Shown here: in pieces, positions 1-10,085 of the stretch | Position numbering within the stretch: position 1 is the first letter of the stretch | Layout of the letters: every line of letters begins with the position of its first letter | Assembly (NCBI RefSeq): GCF_028368995.1 | Contig: NZ_JAQNDL010000004.1 | Location: 442,001 to 506,000 of the forward strand | Direction: 5' to 3' | Origin: Nannocystis bainbridge | GTDB taxonomy: Bacteria > Myxococcota_A > Polyangia > Nannocystales > Nannocystaceae | DNA: 64,000 nt | Translations under genes and position numbers: made by a program | The notes under the pieces: model-generated | Seen by the model: the letters and a program-made list of their open reading frames with translations, nothing else | What the model was told of the DNA's origin: nothing | Database searches by the model: none

Positions 1-244
1 GCATGGCGGCCATCCATACCATGCCCGCTGCTCGCGCCGTCGTGATCGCGCGCGCTTGCGAGGGGCAATCTTGCGGTTGTATTGGTGGATGAATTACGGA
101 TTTGTTTCGTAATCTTGGACGATAAAATAGGAAGTCTTGGATGATGGTGGGTTCGGGCGCAGCGCCGCAGCGCGGATGGCGGGCGGGTGACTGCGTCGGC
201 GCAAGACACTGGCGGTGTTTGCGAGATCTCGCTATGGGTCGCCG
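1..244. other. Upstream region without a gene
   Basis: No credible reading frame was found here. Positions about 65-140 are clearly AT-richer than the surroundings (runs such as GATAAAATAG near 121), which in DNA this GC-rich suggests a promoter for the lipoprotein gene starting at 245. No defined -35/-10 pair is claimed. Confidence 0.4.
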
Positions 245-2224
245 ATGCCTCGCCTGCGCCTCGAGTGGATCGCCGTCGCCTCGCTGACGGCGTGCGGTGC
301 GACGCCCACCGCCGACACGGCCGCGGGTCGGCCGGTGTCGGCAAGCCCGGCCACGCCGGTGACCGCGAGCGCCCCGGCGCCGCTCGAGACGACGGCGCCG
401 CCGGCCGCGGCAACGCCGGCTCCGACGCCGCTACCGCTGCCGACCGCGGCCGATGCCGGGACCTGTCCGGCCGCCGACGATCGGGCCTATGGGATCTTGG
501 TGTCACCGCAGCGGCCGGCGGTCGGGCAGCCGATGCGGGTGCTGGCGGCGACGCTGGCGGGCGAAGAGGCGCTGGCGCTGCGGGTCGAGGGCGGGGCTGA
601 CCCTTCGGACATGCGCTTTTGGACAGGCGCTCCGGCGGCGGCGCTGGCGACGGTGACGCCGGACAGGGCGGGCGAGCTGACGATCGTCGCGGGCCGCGGC
701 GGGGTCGGCAAGGTCTGCCTCAAAGTGAAGGTGCGCGAGCGGGCCGGGCGCGACGCACCGCCGCCGGCGAGCACGGCGGTGTGGCCGAGCCAGCGCGCGT
801 GGGACAGCGGGGAAGAGGCGCTGTACTCGGCGTGGGTGCGGGCGCTGTTCCACGCCGAGCCGGGCGTCGACCTGGCCTACACGGCGTTCGATCAGGTGAC
901 GCGCGATCCGGTCCGCAACATCCTTCATGACGCGTTCGCGTGGGGCGAGGACGCGGCGCCGCAGCAGGGCGGGCTGCACATGCGGCCGGACTGCGCCGAC
1001 ACGCCGTACTTCCTGCGCGCGTACTACAGCTGGAAGCGGGCGCTGCCGTTCGCTTTCCGCGGCTGCTCGCGCGGGGGGCCGGGCAAGCCGCCGCGCTGCG
1101 GCGAGACGACCAGCAACCTGGCGGCGCCGGGTGGGTCGGGGCCGCAGCCGGGGCAGCTCGGGGCGGTGCAACACTTCATGCGGCGCACGCTGGCGTGGGG
1201 GGTGCACACGGGCAACGGGCGGGTGGCGCTGGGCGACGAGCGCAGCGACCTCTATCCGGTGCGACTCGATCGCCGGTCGCTGCGGCCGGGCACGGTCTAC
1301 GCCGATCCTTACGGGCACATCCTGGTGCTGGTGGAGCTGTTCGCCGGCGAGGGCGGGCGGCCGGGGGTGCTGTACGCGGTCGACGGTCAGCCCGACGGCA
1401 GCATCACGCGCAAGCGGTTCTGGGAGGGCAACTTCCTGTGGAACCCGGACCCGCTGCTCGGCGGATCGGGGTTCAAGAATTTCCGGCCGATCGCGATCCG
1501 TGACGGGGCGGCGACGCCGCTGACGGATGCCGAGATCGCGGCCCACGGCGACTACGGCGACCTGTCCCAAGAGCAAGGTACGCTGGCGGGCCCGGCGTTC
1601 TACGACCGCATGGAGGCGATCGTGTCGCCAGGCGCGCGCGACCCGTTCCTCGCCCAGGAGGAGGCGGTCGCGGCGCTGTTCGAGCAGGCGCGAGTGCGGG
1701 TGACGTCGGTCGGCAACGGTGAGGCGTTCTTCAAGCAGAGCCCGGGGGCGACGATCGCGATGCCGGAGGGGTTCGCGGTGTTCGAGACGACGGGCTCGTG
1801 GGAGTCGTACTCGACGCCGGCCCGCGACCTGCGGCTGCTGATCGCCATCGACGTGGTCCGCGACTTCGCCGACAAGGTGCGACGTCAGCCGGCGGTGTTC
1901 GCGGCGGAGAACGACCTCGAGGGCGTGGTGCGCCGGCTCGGCGAGGCGCGCGACAAGCTGCTCGCCGATCCGAAGTTCCGCTTCGAGTACGTGCGCAGCG
2001 ACGGATCGAAGTGGCCGCTCGGGCTCGGCGAACTGGTGGCCCGGGGGCGCGCGCTCGAGGTCGCTTACAACCCGAACGACTGCCCGGAGCACCGCTGGGG
2101 CGCGCCCGCCGGCAGCGAGGAGGCGAAGCCTTGCTCGCGCCGGGCACCGAACGAGCAGCAGACGAAGATGGAGCGCTATCGGGAGTGGTTCTCGGCGCGC
2201 AAGCGGCCGGCCCGCGGGACCTGA
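245..2224 (+). CDS. Lipoprotein of unknown function, possible Cys/His peptidase-like fold
   Basis: A 659-residue protein. The start at 245 gives a short signal peptide ending in a lipobox, LTAC, with Cys17; an upstream in-frame ATG at 215 would bury that signal. Residues about 18-75 are an Ala/Pro/Thr-rich linker, as expected for a surface lipoprotein. No named family was recognised. The middle holds a D-C-A-D segment with Cys250 and, about 108 residues later, D-P-Y-G-H with His358 followed by hydrophobic residues. That order is reminiscent of NlpC/CHAP-type cysteine peptidases, but this is only a pattern resemblance. The gene is monocistronic and convergent with the stress protein gene. A three-node 14-bp repeat lies inside the frame at 596-627. 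Confidence 0.75.
   Translation: MPRLRLEWIAVASLTACGATPTADTAAGRPVSASPATPVTASAPAPLETTAPPAAATPAPTPLPLPTAADAGTCPAADDRAYGILVSPQRPAVGQPMRVLAATLAGEEALALRVEGGADPSDMRFWTGAPAAALATVTPDRAGELTIVAGRGGVGKVCLKVKVRERAGRDAPPPASTAVWPSQRAWDSGEEALYSAWVRALFHAEPGVDLAYTAFDQVTRDPVRNILHDAFAWGEDAAPQQGGLHMRPDCADTPYFLRAYYSWKRALPFAFRGCSRGGPGKPPRCGETTSNLAAPGGSGPQPGQLGAVQHFMRRTLAWGVHTGNGRVALGDERSDLYPVRLDRRSLRPGTVYADPYGHILVLVELFAGEGGRPGVLYAVDGQPDGSITRKRFWEGNFLWNPDPLLGGSGFKNFRPIAIRDGAATPLTDAEIAAHGDYGDLSQEQGTLAGPAFYDRMEAIVSPGARDPFLAQEEAVAALFEQARVRVTSVGNGEAFFKQSPGATIAMPEGFAVFETTGSWESYSTPARDLRLLIAIDVVRDFADKVRRQPAVFAAENDLEGVVRRLGEARDKLLADPKFRFEYVRSDGSKWPLGLGELVARGRALEVAYNPNDCPEHRWGAPAGSEEAKPCSRRAPNEQQTKMERYREWFSARKRPARGT
596..627. 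repeat. 14-bp-phased palindromic repeat, 3 nodes, inside the first lipoprotein gene
   Basis: GCTG at 596, CATG at 610 and CAGG at 624 are exactly 14 bp apart, with CTTCGGA and TTTTGGA running into the next node. It is a member of the family described in the findings. It encodes a non-conserved-looking stretch of the lipoprotein. Confidence 0.6.
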
Positions 2225-2258
2225 GGAGTCGGGTCGGTCGCGGCGCGGGCGACGGTGA

Positions 2259-2326
2259 GGCGCGACGAGCGAGTCTCGCGCCCGGCACGCGGGACCCGGG
2301 GCGCGACGAGCGAGTCGTTCGCGCCC
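2259..2326. repeat. Two related hairpins between convergent genes
   Basis: Hairpin 1 (2259-2282) has arms GGCGCGA/TCGCGCC around the loop CGAGCGAGTC. Hairpin 2 (2299-2326) has an 8-bp stem, GGGCGCGA/TCGCGCCC, around CGAGCGAGTCGT. The shared loop shows that one is a copy of the other. They lie between two convergent stop codons, so a role at transcript 3' ends is plausible. There is no T-tract on either side. The rest of the gap 2225-2407 holds nothing recognisable. Confidence 0.55.
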
Positions 2327-2407
2327 GGCTCGGGGGACTCGAGGCGCGGCGAAGTGCGAGTCACTCGTCGGTGTGACGAAGCAGTGACGCGCGGACAGTC
2401 GGCCGGA

Positions 2408-2851
2408 TCAGGCGCCGGCGTCGCGCGGCGGGCGGACGACGAGGACGCTGCAGTGGGCGTGATTGACGACGCGGGCAGCGGTGGTGCCGAGCAGGCGATC
2501 GAGGGTGTCGAAGCCGTGGCTACCGATGATGATGAGGTCGGCGCCGATGGCGTCGGCGACCTCGCAAATCACCTGCGCGGGTCGGCCGAGGCGGACGTGG
2601 ATCTCGCCGGCGAGCGAGGCCGTGAGGGAGCCTCGCAGGTTCACGAGGTCCTGGTGCGCGAGCTCCACCAGGCGCGCGCCGAGCTCTTCGCCGCTGAGCG
2701 ACCAGGCTTCGACGGGCATGCCGATCGGGACGTTGACGGCCCGGCACAGGTCGAGCGCGGCGCCGTGGCTGGCGGCGAGCTGCGCGGCCTGGCGGAGGAC
2801 GAGGTCGGTCCGCGAGGACCCGTCGAGGGCGGCGAGGATGCGGGTGTACAT
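2408..2851 (-). CDS. Universal stress protein (UspA family)
   Basis: A 147-residue single-domain USP, the usual family length. It begins with the beta-strand MYTRILAALDGS and ends with the nucleotide-binding signature: G-S-H-G at about 110-113, then a short helix, G-T-T-A, and the final strand SVLVVR. This G-x2-G...G-T motif is that of ATP-binding USP proteins, which act in stress survival in the cytoplasm. The frame stays open far upstream, but the ATG at 2851 is the only start that fits the family. It is divergent from the CBS-domain gene, with only 75 bp between the two starts, so the promoters must overlap. CBS and USP proteins commonly sit together as energy and stress sensors. Confidence 0.9.
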   Translation of the reverse strand: MYTRILAALDGSSRTDLVLRQAAQLAASHGAALDLCRAVNVPIGMPVEAWSLSGEELGARLVELAHQDLVNLRGSLTASLAGEIHVRLGRPAQVICEVADAIGADLIIIGSHGFDTLDRLLGTTAARVVNHAHCSVLVVRPPRDAGA

Positions 2852-2926
2852 GCGCGGACAATTTAGATCGTCGGCGCGAGGTTGTTCACCTTTTCGATGT
2901 GCGCGGGAGAGCGTAGCCTCCCGGCC

Positions 2927-3352
2927 ATGGTCGACCAATCCACCCCGGTCCGCGACGTGATGACGCCGGCCCCGATCACGATCGGCCGCGCGCAGACGCT
3001 GTCCGACGCGGCTCGGCGGATGCACGAGCACCACGTCCCTCACTTGCCCGTGCTCGAGGGCGGCTACTTGTTCGGGGTCCTCAGCGAGCGGGACATCGAC
3101 CTGGTCGAGAACCTGCCGGACGTGGACCCGGACGCGGTCAAGGTCGAGGAGGCGATGACGCAGGACCCGTACCGCGTCGGCCCGGACGTGACGGTGGGTG
3201 AGGTGGTCCGGACGATGGCGGCCCACAAGTACGGCTCGGCGGTGGTGATGCACGAGGGCCGCGTGGCCGGGATCTTCACCACGGCCGACGCCATGAACCT
3301 GCTGGCCGCGGTCCTGGCGCCCGCCGCTCCGCCCGCCGCCGAAGGTGTATGA
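2927..3352 (+). CDS. Tandem CBS-domain protein
   Basis: A 141-residue protein made of two CBS domains and little else. Each has the typical opening, with VRDVMTPAPITIG at the N-terminus and VEEAMTQDPYRVG in the second half, and each ends with a V-x-G-x-x-T/S-like segment (LFGVLSERDI; VAGIFTTADAM). CBS pairs bind adenosine nucleotides and act as cytoplasmic energy sensors. The ATG at 2927 is preferred because the 15 residues encoded upstream do not fit a CBS domain. It is followed after 28 bp by the response regulator on the same strand, so co-transcription is possible. Confidence 0.88.
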   Translation: MVDQSTPVRDVMTPAPITIGRAQTLSDAARRMHEHHVPHLPVLEGGYLFGVLSERDIDLVENLPDVDPDAVKVEEAMTQDPYRVGPDVTVGEVVRTMAAHKYGSAVVMHEGRVAGIFTTADAMNLLAAVLAPAAPPAAEGV

Positions 3353-3380
3353 TGCACCCGCGCCAGGCTGCGGGGCGAAC

Positions 3381-4090
3381 ATGAGCGGGCTGATTCTCAT
3401 CGTCGAAGACGAACGCGACCTGGTGGCGACCCTCGAGTACGCGCTCGATCGCGAGGGGTTCCGCACCCGGTCGGCCTACACCGGTCGACAAGCGCTCGAG
3501 ATCGCGGTGACCGAGCCGGCACCCGACCTCGTGCTGCTCGACCTGATGCTGCCCGACATGTCCGGGACGCAGGTGTGCCAGCAGCTCCGCGCCAACGAGC
3601 GCACGCGGGCGATGCCGGTGATCATGATGACGGCCAAGGCCGAGGAGGTCGATCGCGTGGTCGGCTTCGAGGTCGGCGCCGACGACTACGTGGTCAAGCC
3701 GTTCAGCCTGCGCGAGCTGATGCTGCGGATCCGGGCGGTGCTGCGGCGCAAGACCCCGGCCGAGACGCCGCTGGCGCCGACGCCGTACGGGCGGCTGCGC
3801 GTCGACATGGACGGCCATCGCGTGTGGGTCGACGACACCGAGGTGACGCTGACGGCGCTCGAGTTCCGCCTGCTGACGACGCTGATCGCTCGCCGCGGCC
3901 GGGTCCAGACCCGCGACGCGCTGCTGGCCGACGTGTGGGGCGTGCAGCCGGGGCTGACGACGCGCACGGTCGACACGCACGTCCGGCGCCTGCGCAAGAA
4001 GCTGGGCGAGATCGCCGACTACGTGCAGACGCTGCGCGGGGTGGGCTACCGCTTCACGACCGACCTGCGCGCGTCCGAGGACGACGAACC

Positions 4091-4094
<4 letters not shown>
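3381..4094 (+). CDS. PhoB/OmpR-type response regulator
   Basis: A 237-residue regulator. The receiver domain (about 1-120) has the acidic pocket in ILIVEDERD, the phospho-acceptor Asp54 in LVLLDLML and the conserved Lys106 in VVKPFS. The C-terminal winged helix (about 135-232) shows LTALEFRLL, the recognition-helix segment RTVDTHVRRLRKKL and the final wing GVGYRF. It should bind direct-repeat operators as a dimer after phosphorylation. The downstream kinase starts on TTG at 4091, overlapping this stop codon, so the two are translationally coupled and form a cognate pair. No pst, phoU or phosphatase gene is near, so a phosphate role is likely by family but not shown. Confidence 0.92.
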
Positions 4095-5821
<1,727 letters not shown>

Positions 5822-5836
5822 GCAGGGCCTTTCAGA

Positions 5837-5882
5837 CAGGTCGTGAAGGACAGGTCGTCGAGGACATGGCCGACTGGGCATG
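5837..5882. repeat. 14-bp-phased repeat array, 4 nodes, convergent junction
   Basis: CAGG at 5837 and 5851, then CATG at 5865 and 5879, are spaced exactly 14 bp. The array fills most of the 79-bp gap between two convergent stop codons and ends 18 bp before the chitinase stop. Confidence 0.75.
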
Positions 5883-5900
5883 TCCTTTGCGACTCACGGG

Positions 5901-7349
5901 TCAGGGCAGCAGGGCGTCGGCGAGCACGTCGAGCAGGGCGCTGTCCTGGGTGTCGCCGGCCAGCTCCCAGAACATCGCGCCGCCGAGGGCCTTGGCGGTG
6001 ATGTAGTCGGTCTTGCGCTGCATCGACTCGGGGTCGTCGTAGGTGATGAAGAGGTCGTCGGCGGCGTCGTAAAGCCACGGGACCGCGGCCTCGGCGTGCC
6101 AGAAGCGCTCGAGCTCGGGCTCGTAGTTGGCGACGATGTCGTGGTAGTCGACGATGCCGGGCTCCCAGGTGCCGGGGCCGGCGCCGCTGAAGGTCGAGTA
6201 GAGGCCGTCCTGGCCGCCGCTGGCGCCGGCGAAGCTGCGGCCGTAGAACGGCACGCCGAGCACCAGCTGATCGGGCGCGACGCCGGCGGCGAGGATGGCG
6301 GTGACGGCGGAGTCGTCGCTGAGCAGGGCGTTGTTCGGGTCGGGATCGTCGGCCGGGCTGTAGAGCGCGGCGTTGTGGGTGGTGGTGCCCATCCACGGGC
6401 CGGCGAAGTCGTAGGCCATGAGGTTGATCCAGTCGACGCTGGCGGCGATGCCGGGGAGATCGAGGTTGGCGAGGTTGCCCGGTCCGGCGGGCGCGGCGAT
6501 GGTCAGCAGGTAGTCGGCGCCGTCTTCGGCCCCGGCGGCGTCGAGCTCGGTCCGCAGGGCGGCCAGGAGCGCGCTGTAGTGCTGGCCCTCGAGCGGCGAG
6601 GCGGGGAACTCCCAGTCGATGTCGACGCCGTCGAACCCGTAGTCGCGCATGAACTTGACGCACGAGGCCGCCAGCTTGGCCCGGCCCTGCTCGGTGGCGG
6701 CGTTGGGGGCGAAGTTGGTCGACCAGGTGTAGCCGCCGACCGAGATGAGGGTGCGCAGGTGGCCGTGCTGCTGCTTGAGCTGGTGAAGCTGGTGGAAGCT
6801 GCCCTTGAGCGGGGCGTTCGGGTCGTCGCCGTCGTAGACCTTCTCGATGTCGGCGTAGCTGTCGCCGAGCACGCACTCGCCGGCGGGGCTGAGGTTGGCG
6901 AAGGCGTAATTGACGTGGGTGAGCTTGGCGGCCGGGATGTCGCTGACGTGGTAGTCGCGGTCGTAGACGGCCCAGGCGGTGAAGTAGCCGACGATCCGGC
7001 CGGCGCCGCGGACGGGATCGCCGGTGGTAGTCGTCGTGGTGTCGATGTCGGTGGTGTCGGTGGTGTCGGGGCCGGTGGTGGTCGAGGCGACGGTGGTGGT
7101 GCCCGGGTCGCCGGTGGTCGGCGCGGTGGTGCCGGTCGGATCGCCGCTGTCGCTGTCGGTCGCGGTCCCGCTCGTCCCGGAAGTCGTGCCGGCGGTGATG
7201 ACGGGATCGGTGGCTGTCGAGCCGTCGGTGGTCGCGGGTGAGCCTGTCCCTTCGGACATGGTCGAATCGCCCTGTCCCCCGGGACATGCAGCGACGAGCG
7301 CGGCGGTCAGCAGGAGCGCGGGGACGGGGCGGGGTGGAAGCGACGGCAT
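5901..7349 (-). CDS. GH18 chitinase-like lipoprotein
   Basis: A 482-residue protein from the ATG at 7349; a GTG seven codons upstream is possible. The signal peptide ends in LVAAC with Cys22. A Thr/Asp/Gly-rich linker runs to about 112, then comes a GH18 barrel: RIVGYFTAWAVY at the start, LISVGG at 201-206 and the catalytic DGVDIDWE at 240-247, with Glu247 as the expected acid/base. Later strands LMAYDFAGPW and GVPFYGRSF fit the family. It should cleave chitin or related beta-1,4-GlcNAc polymers at the cell surface. Two copies of the 18-bp repeat sit directly behind the lipobox. The vWA lipoprotein gene lies upstream on the same strand behind a strong hairpin. Confidence 0.9.
   Translation of the reverse strand: MPSLPPRPVPALLLTAALVAACPGGQGDSTMSEGTGSPATTDGSTATDPVITAGTTSGTSGTATDSDSGDPTGTTAPTTGDPGTTTVASTTTGPDTTDTTDIDTTTTTTGDPVRGAGRIVGYFTAWAVYDRDYHVSDIPAAKLTHVNYAFANLSPAGECVLGDSYADIEKVYDGDDPNAPLKGSFHQLHQLKQQHGHLRTLISVGGYTWSTNFAPNAATEQGRAKLAASCVKFMRDYGFDGVDIDWEFPASPLEGQHYSALLAALRTELDAAGAEDGADYLLTIAAPAGPGNLANLDLPGIAASVDWINLMAYDFAGPWMGTTTHNAALYSPADDPDPNNALLSDDSAVTAILAAGVAPDQLVLGVPFYGRSFAGASGGQDGLYSTFSGAGPGTWEPGIVDYHDIVANYEPELERFWHAEAAVPWLYDAADDLFITYDDPESMQRKTDYITAKALGGAMFWELAGDTQDSALLDVLADALLP
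7243..7288. repeat. 14-bp-phased repeat, 4 nodes, in the chitinase linker
   Basis: CCTG 7243, CATG 7257, CCTG 7271 and CATG 7285 are in exact 14-bp phase. Two of the three intervals read TCC-N4-GGA-like (TCCCTTCGGA, TCCCCCGGGA). The array encodes the residues right after the lipobox cysteine, a position free of structural constraint. Confidence 0.7.
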
Positions 7350-7394
7350 GGACGGCCATCTTGACGGCACTCGCGGCCCGAGAGCGAGGACAAA

Positions 7395-7430
7395 GCGAGC
7401 GCGGGGGCGCGCCAGGGCGCCCCCGCTCGC
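7395..7430 (-). terminator. GC-rich hairpin behind the first vWA gene
   Basis: Arms GCGAGCG...GGGGCGC and GCGCCCCCGCTCGC pair over about 14 bp, with a 2-nt bulge and a 6-nt loop. The hairpin lies 8-43 nt downstream of the minus-strand stop at 7438 and is followed on that strand by TTTG only. It is probably a terminator or 3'-stability hairpin separating the vWA and chitinase genes. Confidence 0.55.
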
Positions 7431-7437
7431 GCCGGGC

Positions 7438-8676
7438 TCAGCCGATGACGCAGCCGTACTCGATCTGGACGATGCCGGTCTGCTTGTAGTGCTCGCACGC
7501 GTCGCCGCACAGGATGATGGCGTCGCGGTCGGGCGAGGTGTACTTCCAGCCGGCCTCCTCGTCGCAGTTGGCGACCTGCGTGTCCTGGCCCTCGTAGACC
7601 TGCTGGTCGGCGTCGCTGTCGCTGCCGACCTCGACTTGCTGGATGAAGAAGCTGTCCGGCACCGGCTCGCCGAGCTTGATCTCGCACGAGACGACCTGCT
7701 GCGTGATGGCGTTGAGCGCGGCCTGCAGCTCGGTCTGGTTGAGGGCGTTGTAGAACTTCTCCTCGCCGGGGCGGGCGGTGCCGCCGAGCTCGGCCAGCTC
7801 GTTGAGCTTCTCGTAGGTGTTGGTGTTGTCGGGGTTGCCGTCGACCATCGTCGGCGAGAACACGTCCTCGATGTCGATGCCGATGACGTAGGTCGGGAAG
7901 CCCATCGCCTGGGCCTCGGCGACCACCGCCGGCAGGTTGTCGTCGTAGTCGTTGAACAGCGCGGGCGTCACCGTGCCGGCCTTGCAGTTGGCGGCCCCGT
8001 CGGTGACGAGGATGATGAACTTCGGCTCGTCGTCCTGCAGGCCGGCGAGCTCGTCGAGCGCGACCTTGATGCCGGCCGCGGCCGGGGTGCCGCCGGCGAT
8101 CATCGTCGTGTCGGCGGGCGGGAGGGCGGCGAGGATGGCGGCGCCGCTCTGCGGGCCGATCGGGACCAGCGGCTGGGCGTCGACCGTGCAGGCGGCGGGG
8201 CCGTAAGAGCCGGTGGCGGTGAGCGACGGGAACAGCACCGCGCCGAAGTTGATGACGTTGTCGAGGCTGGCGAAGATCGACTCGACGACCGAGTGGAGGC
8301 TCATCCAGCGGGTGATGTCCGGGGTGTTGGGATCGGCGTCGTGATCCCAGAAGCCGGACTCCTCCGAGATCATCGAGCCCGACTTGTCGAGCACGAGCAC
8401 GACCCGCGGGATGACGGGCTCGATCTCCATCGGCACGAACTCGTCACACACCAGCGGACCGTCCTCAGTCGTGGTCCCGGTGACGTCGGGGCCGGTGGTG
8501 GGCGCCCCGGTGGTCGGGTCTTCGGGCCCGGTGGTGCTGGTGGTGGTGGTGAGCGGGGGCAGCTCGACGCCGGTGGTGCCGGGGGTCGAGTTGCCGCCGG
8601 CGGTGTCGTCATCCCCGCCAGGGCAGGCGCTGAGGAGCGCAACGGAAGCTACGGTGACAAACAGAGGGCGCTGCAT
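7438..8676 (-). CDS. von Willebrand A domain lipoprotein 1
   Basis: A 412-residue lipoprotein: signal peptide ending LLSAC with Cys18, a Thr/Gly-rich linker to about 75, then a vWA domain. The MIDAS metal site is complete in its first element, DKSGS at 97-101, and later has FIILVTDGAANC. The C-terminal part is cysteine-bearing and ends near a conserved EHYKQTG segment. vWA domains bind protein ligands through a metal ion; the ligand is unknown. It is a close paralogue of the next gene upstream (LSACPGG, the same tail with EHYK-TG and IEYGC), and both have the same block before the start. It is probably displayed on the outer membrane. Confidence 0.85.
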   Translation of the reverse strand: MQRPLFVTVASVALLSACPGGDDDTAGGNSTPGTTGVELPPLTTTTSTTGPEDPTTGAPTTGPDVTGTTTEDGPLVCDEFVPMEIEPVIPRVVLVLDKSGSMISEESGFWDHDADPNTPDITRWMSLHSVVESIFASLDNVINFGAVLFPSLTATGSYGPAACTVDAQPLVPIGPQSGAAILAALPPADTTMIAGGTPAAAGIKVALDELAGLQDDEPKFIILVTDGAANCKAGTVTPALFNDYDDNLPAVVAEAQAMGFPTYVIGIDIEDVFSPTMVDGNPDNTNTYEKLNELAELGGTARPGEEKFYNALNQTELQAALNAITQQVVSCEIKLGEPVPDSFFIQQVEVGSDSDADQQVYEGQDTQVANCDEEAGWKYTSPDRDAIILCGDACEHYKQTGIVQIEYGCVIG

Positions 8677-8682
8677 GTCGGG

Positions 8683-8710
8683 GCAGTACCCGCGGCGGCG
8701 CTTTCAATTG
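8683..8710 (-). promoter_or_regulatory. Conserved block upstream of vWA lipoprotein 1
   Basis: GCAGTACCCGC begins 7 bp and TTCAATTG 27 bp upstream of the start. Both occur at identical distances before the paralogue at 10034. Conservation at fixed distance while the bases between differ suggests a promoter or 5' regulatory block. No sigma factor can be assigned. Confidence 0.5.
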
Positions 8711-8754
8711 GGGTCGATGAACATCGGCCGCGGCGCCGCAAAACGGCGACCGCG

Positions 8755-8797
8755 GCGGGTCCGGAGTGCGCGCGCCCTCGCTCGCCCCCGGACCCGC
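8755..8797 (-). terminator. Hairpin behind vWA lipoprotein 2
   Basis: A 10-bp perfect stem, GCGGGTCCGG/CCGGACCCGC, encloses 23 nt. It starts 14 nt beyond the minus-strand stop at 8811. There is no T-tract, so it is a weak terminator candidate or a 3' hairpin. Confidence 0.4.
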
Positions 8798-8810
8798 GCG
8801 GCGCCGAACT

Positions 8811-10034
8811 CTAGGGGATGAAGCAGCCGTACTCGATCTCGACGAGGCCGGTGGCTTTGTAGTGCTCGCAGGCGGCGCCGCACAGGACGATCGCGTCGCG
8901 CGTCGGGCTGGTGTACTGCCAGCCGCTCTCGCTGTCGCAAGCGTCGACCTGCGTGTCCTGGCCGTCGTATTCCTGCTTGTCGGCGTCGTCGCCGATCTCG
9001 ACGCGCTGGATGTAGAAGTGGTCAGGGACGGGCTTGCCGAGGCCGATCTCGCACGAGACGACGCCGCCGGTGATGGCCATGAGCGCGGCCTGCAGCTCCT
9101 CCTCGTTGGTGGCGTTGTAGAACTTCTCGGCGCCCGGCCGCGCGGTGCCGGCGATCTCGGCCAGCTCGTTGAGCTGCTCGTAGGGGTTGATGCCGTCGGG
9201 GTTGCCGTCCTGCAGCACCGGGGTGAGCGCGTCGGAGATGTCGATGCCGACGACGTGGACCTGATAGCCGGCGTCGCGGGCGTCGGCGACGGTGGTGGCC
9301 AGACGGGCGTCGTAGTCGTCGAACAGCTTGTCGTTGTCGGGATCGCAGTTGGCGGCGCCGTCGGTGATGAAGATGATCGACCTCGGCTCTTCGCCCTCGA
9401 GCCCATCGAGCGCGCTGATGGCCGCCTGGAGGCCGGCGGTCGAGGGGGTGCCGCCGGCGATCGTGGTGGTGTTCGGCGGCGGGATGGCGGCGAGGATGGC
9501 CCCGCCGGCCTGCGGACCGACCGGCACCAGCAGATCGGCCCCGACGACGCAGGCGGCGATGGTCGGCTTGGCGGTGGCCGCGAGCGACGGGAACAGCACC
9601 GCGCCGAACTGGACCACGGTGTCGAGGCCGCCGACCATCGACTCGACCACCGCGTGCAGGCTCGACCAGCGCGACACGACGTCGGTGGCAGGATCGCCGT
9701 CGTGGTCCCACTCGTAGAGCATCGAGCCCGACTTGTCGAGGACGAGGACGACGCGCGGCACGATCGGCTCGGGCGCCGCCGGGATGAAGTCGTCGCACTT
9801 GAGCGGGCCGTCGCCGGTGGTGCTGGAGGCGGTAGTGGTCGGATCGGGCTCGTCCTGCGTGGTGGTCCCGGGCTCGCCGCCGCTGCTGGTGCTGTCGTCC
9901 GCGGTGGTCGGCGGGAGGATGCTGGTGACGACCTCCGAAGCAGCGTCGCTGTCGCTCTCGCTGGTGGCCTCGCCGCCCGGACACGCGGATAGAAGAAGGA
10001 CAAGCCAAGCCATGGATAAGGATGAGCGCTGCAT
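8811..10034 (-). CDS. von Willebrand A domain lipoprotein 2
   Basis: A 407-residue paralogue of the preceding vWA lipoprotein: LLLSAC with Cys18, a Ser/Thr/Asp-rich linker to about 78, MIDAS DKSGS at 100-104, then SIIFITDGAANC and the same cysteine-bearing tail ending in EYGC. The linkers differ strongly, while the vWA cores and tails align along their whole length, as expected from tandem duplication. The shared block before both starts shows that the promoter region was duplicated too. Probable role: surface adhesion or protein binding. The ligand is unknown. Confidence 0.85.
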   Translation of the reverse strand: MQRSSLSMAWLVLLLSACPGGEATSESDSDAASEVVTSILPPTTADDSTSSGGEPGTTTQDEPDPTTTASSTTGDGPLKCDDFIPAAPEPIVPRVVLVLDKSGSMLYEWDHDGDPATDVVSRWSSLHAVVESMVGGLDTVVQFGAVLFPSLAATAKPTIAACVVGADLLVPVGPQAGGAILAAIPPPNTTTIAGGTPSTAGLQAAISALDGLEGEEPRSIIFITDGAANCDPDNDKLFDDYDARLATTVADARDAGYQVHVVGIDISDALTPVLQDGNPDGINPYEQLNELAEIAGTARPGAEKFYNATNEEELQAALMAITGGVVSCEIGLGKPVPDHFYIQRVEIGDDADKQEYDGQDTQVDACDSESGWQYTSPTRDAIVLCGAACEHYKATGLVEIEYGCFIP

Positions 10035-10040
10035 GATCGG

Positions 10041-10068
10041 GCAGTACCCGCCGCGCAGCGTTCAATTG
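10041..10068 (-). promoter_or_regulatory. Conserved block upstream of vWA lipoprotein 2
   Basis: GCAGTACCCGC and TTCAATTG stand at the same distances (7 and 27 bp) before the start as in the paralogue at 8676. See that entry. Confidence 0.5.
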
Positions 10069-10085
10069 CGGGGGCGCGTCGATCG

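Noticed and set aside
2408..3466. Long minus-strand frame covering the stress protein and the CBS gene
   Set aside because: Only its last 147 codons match a family. The rest is antisense to the CBS-domain gene.
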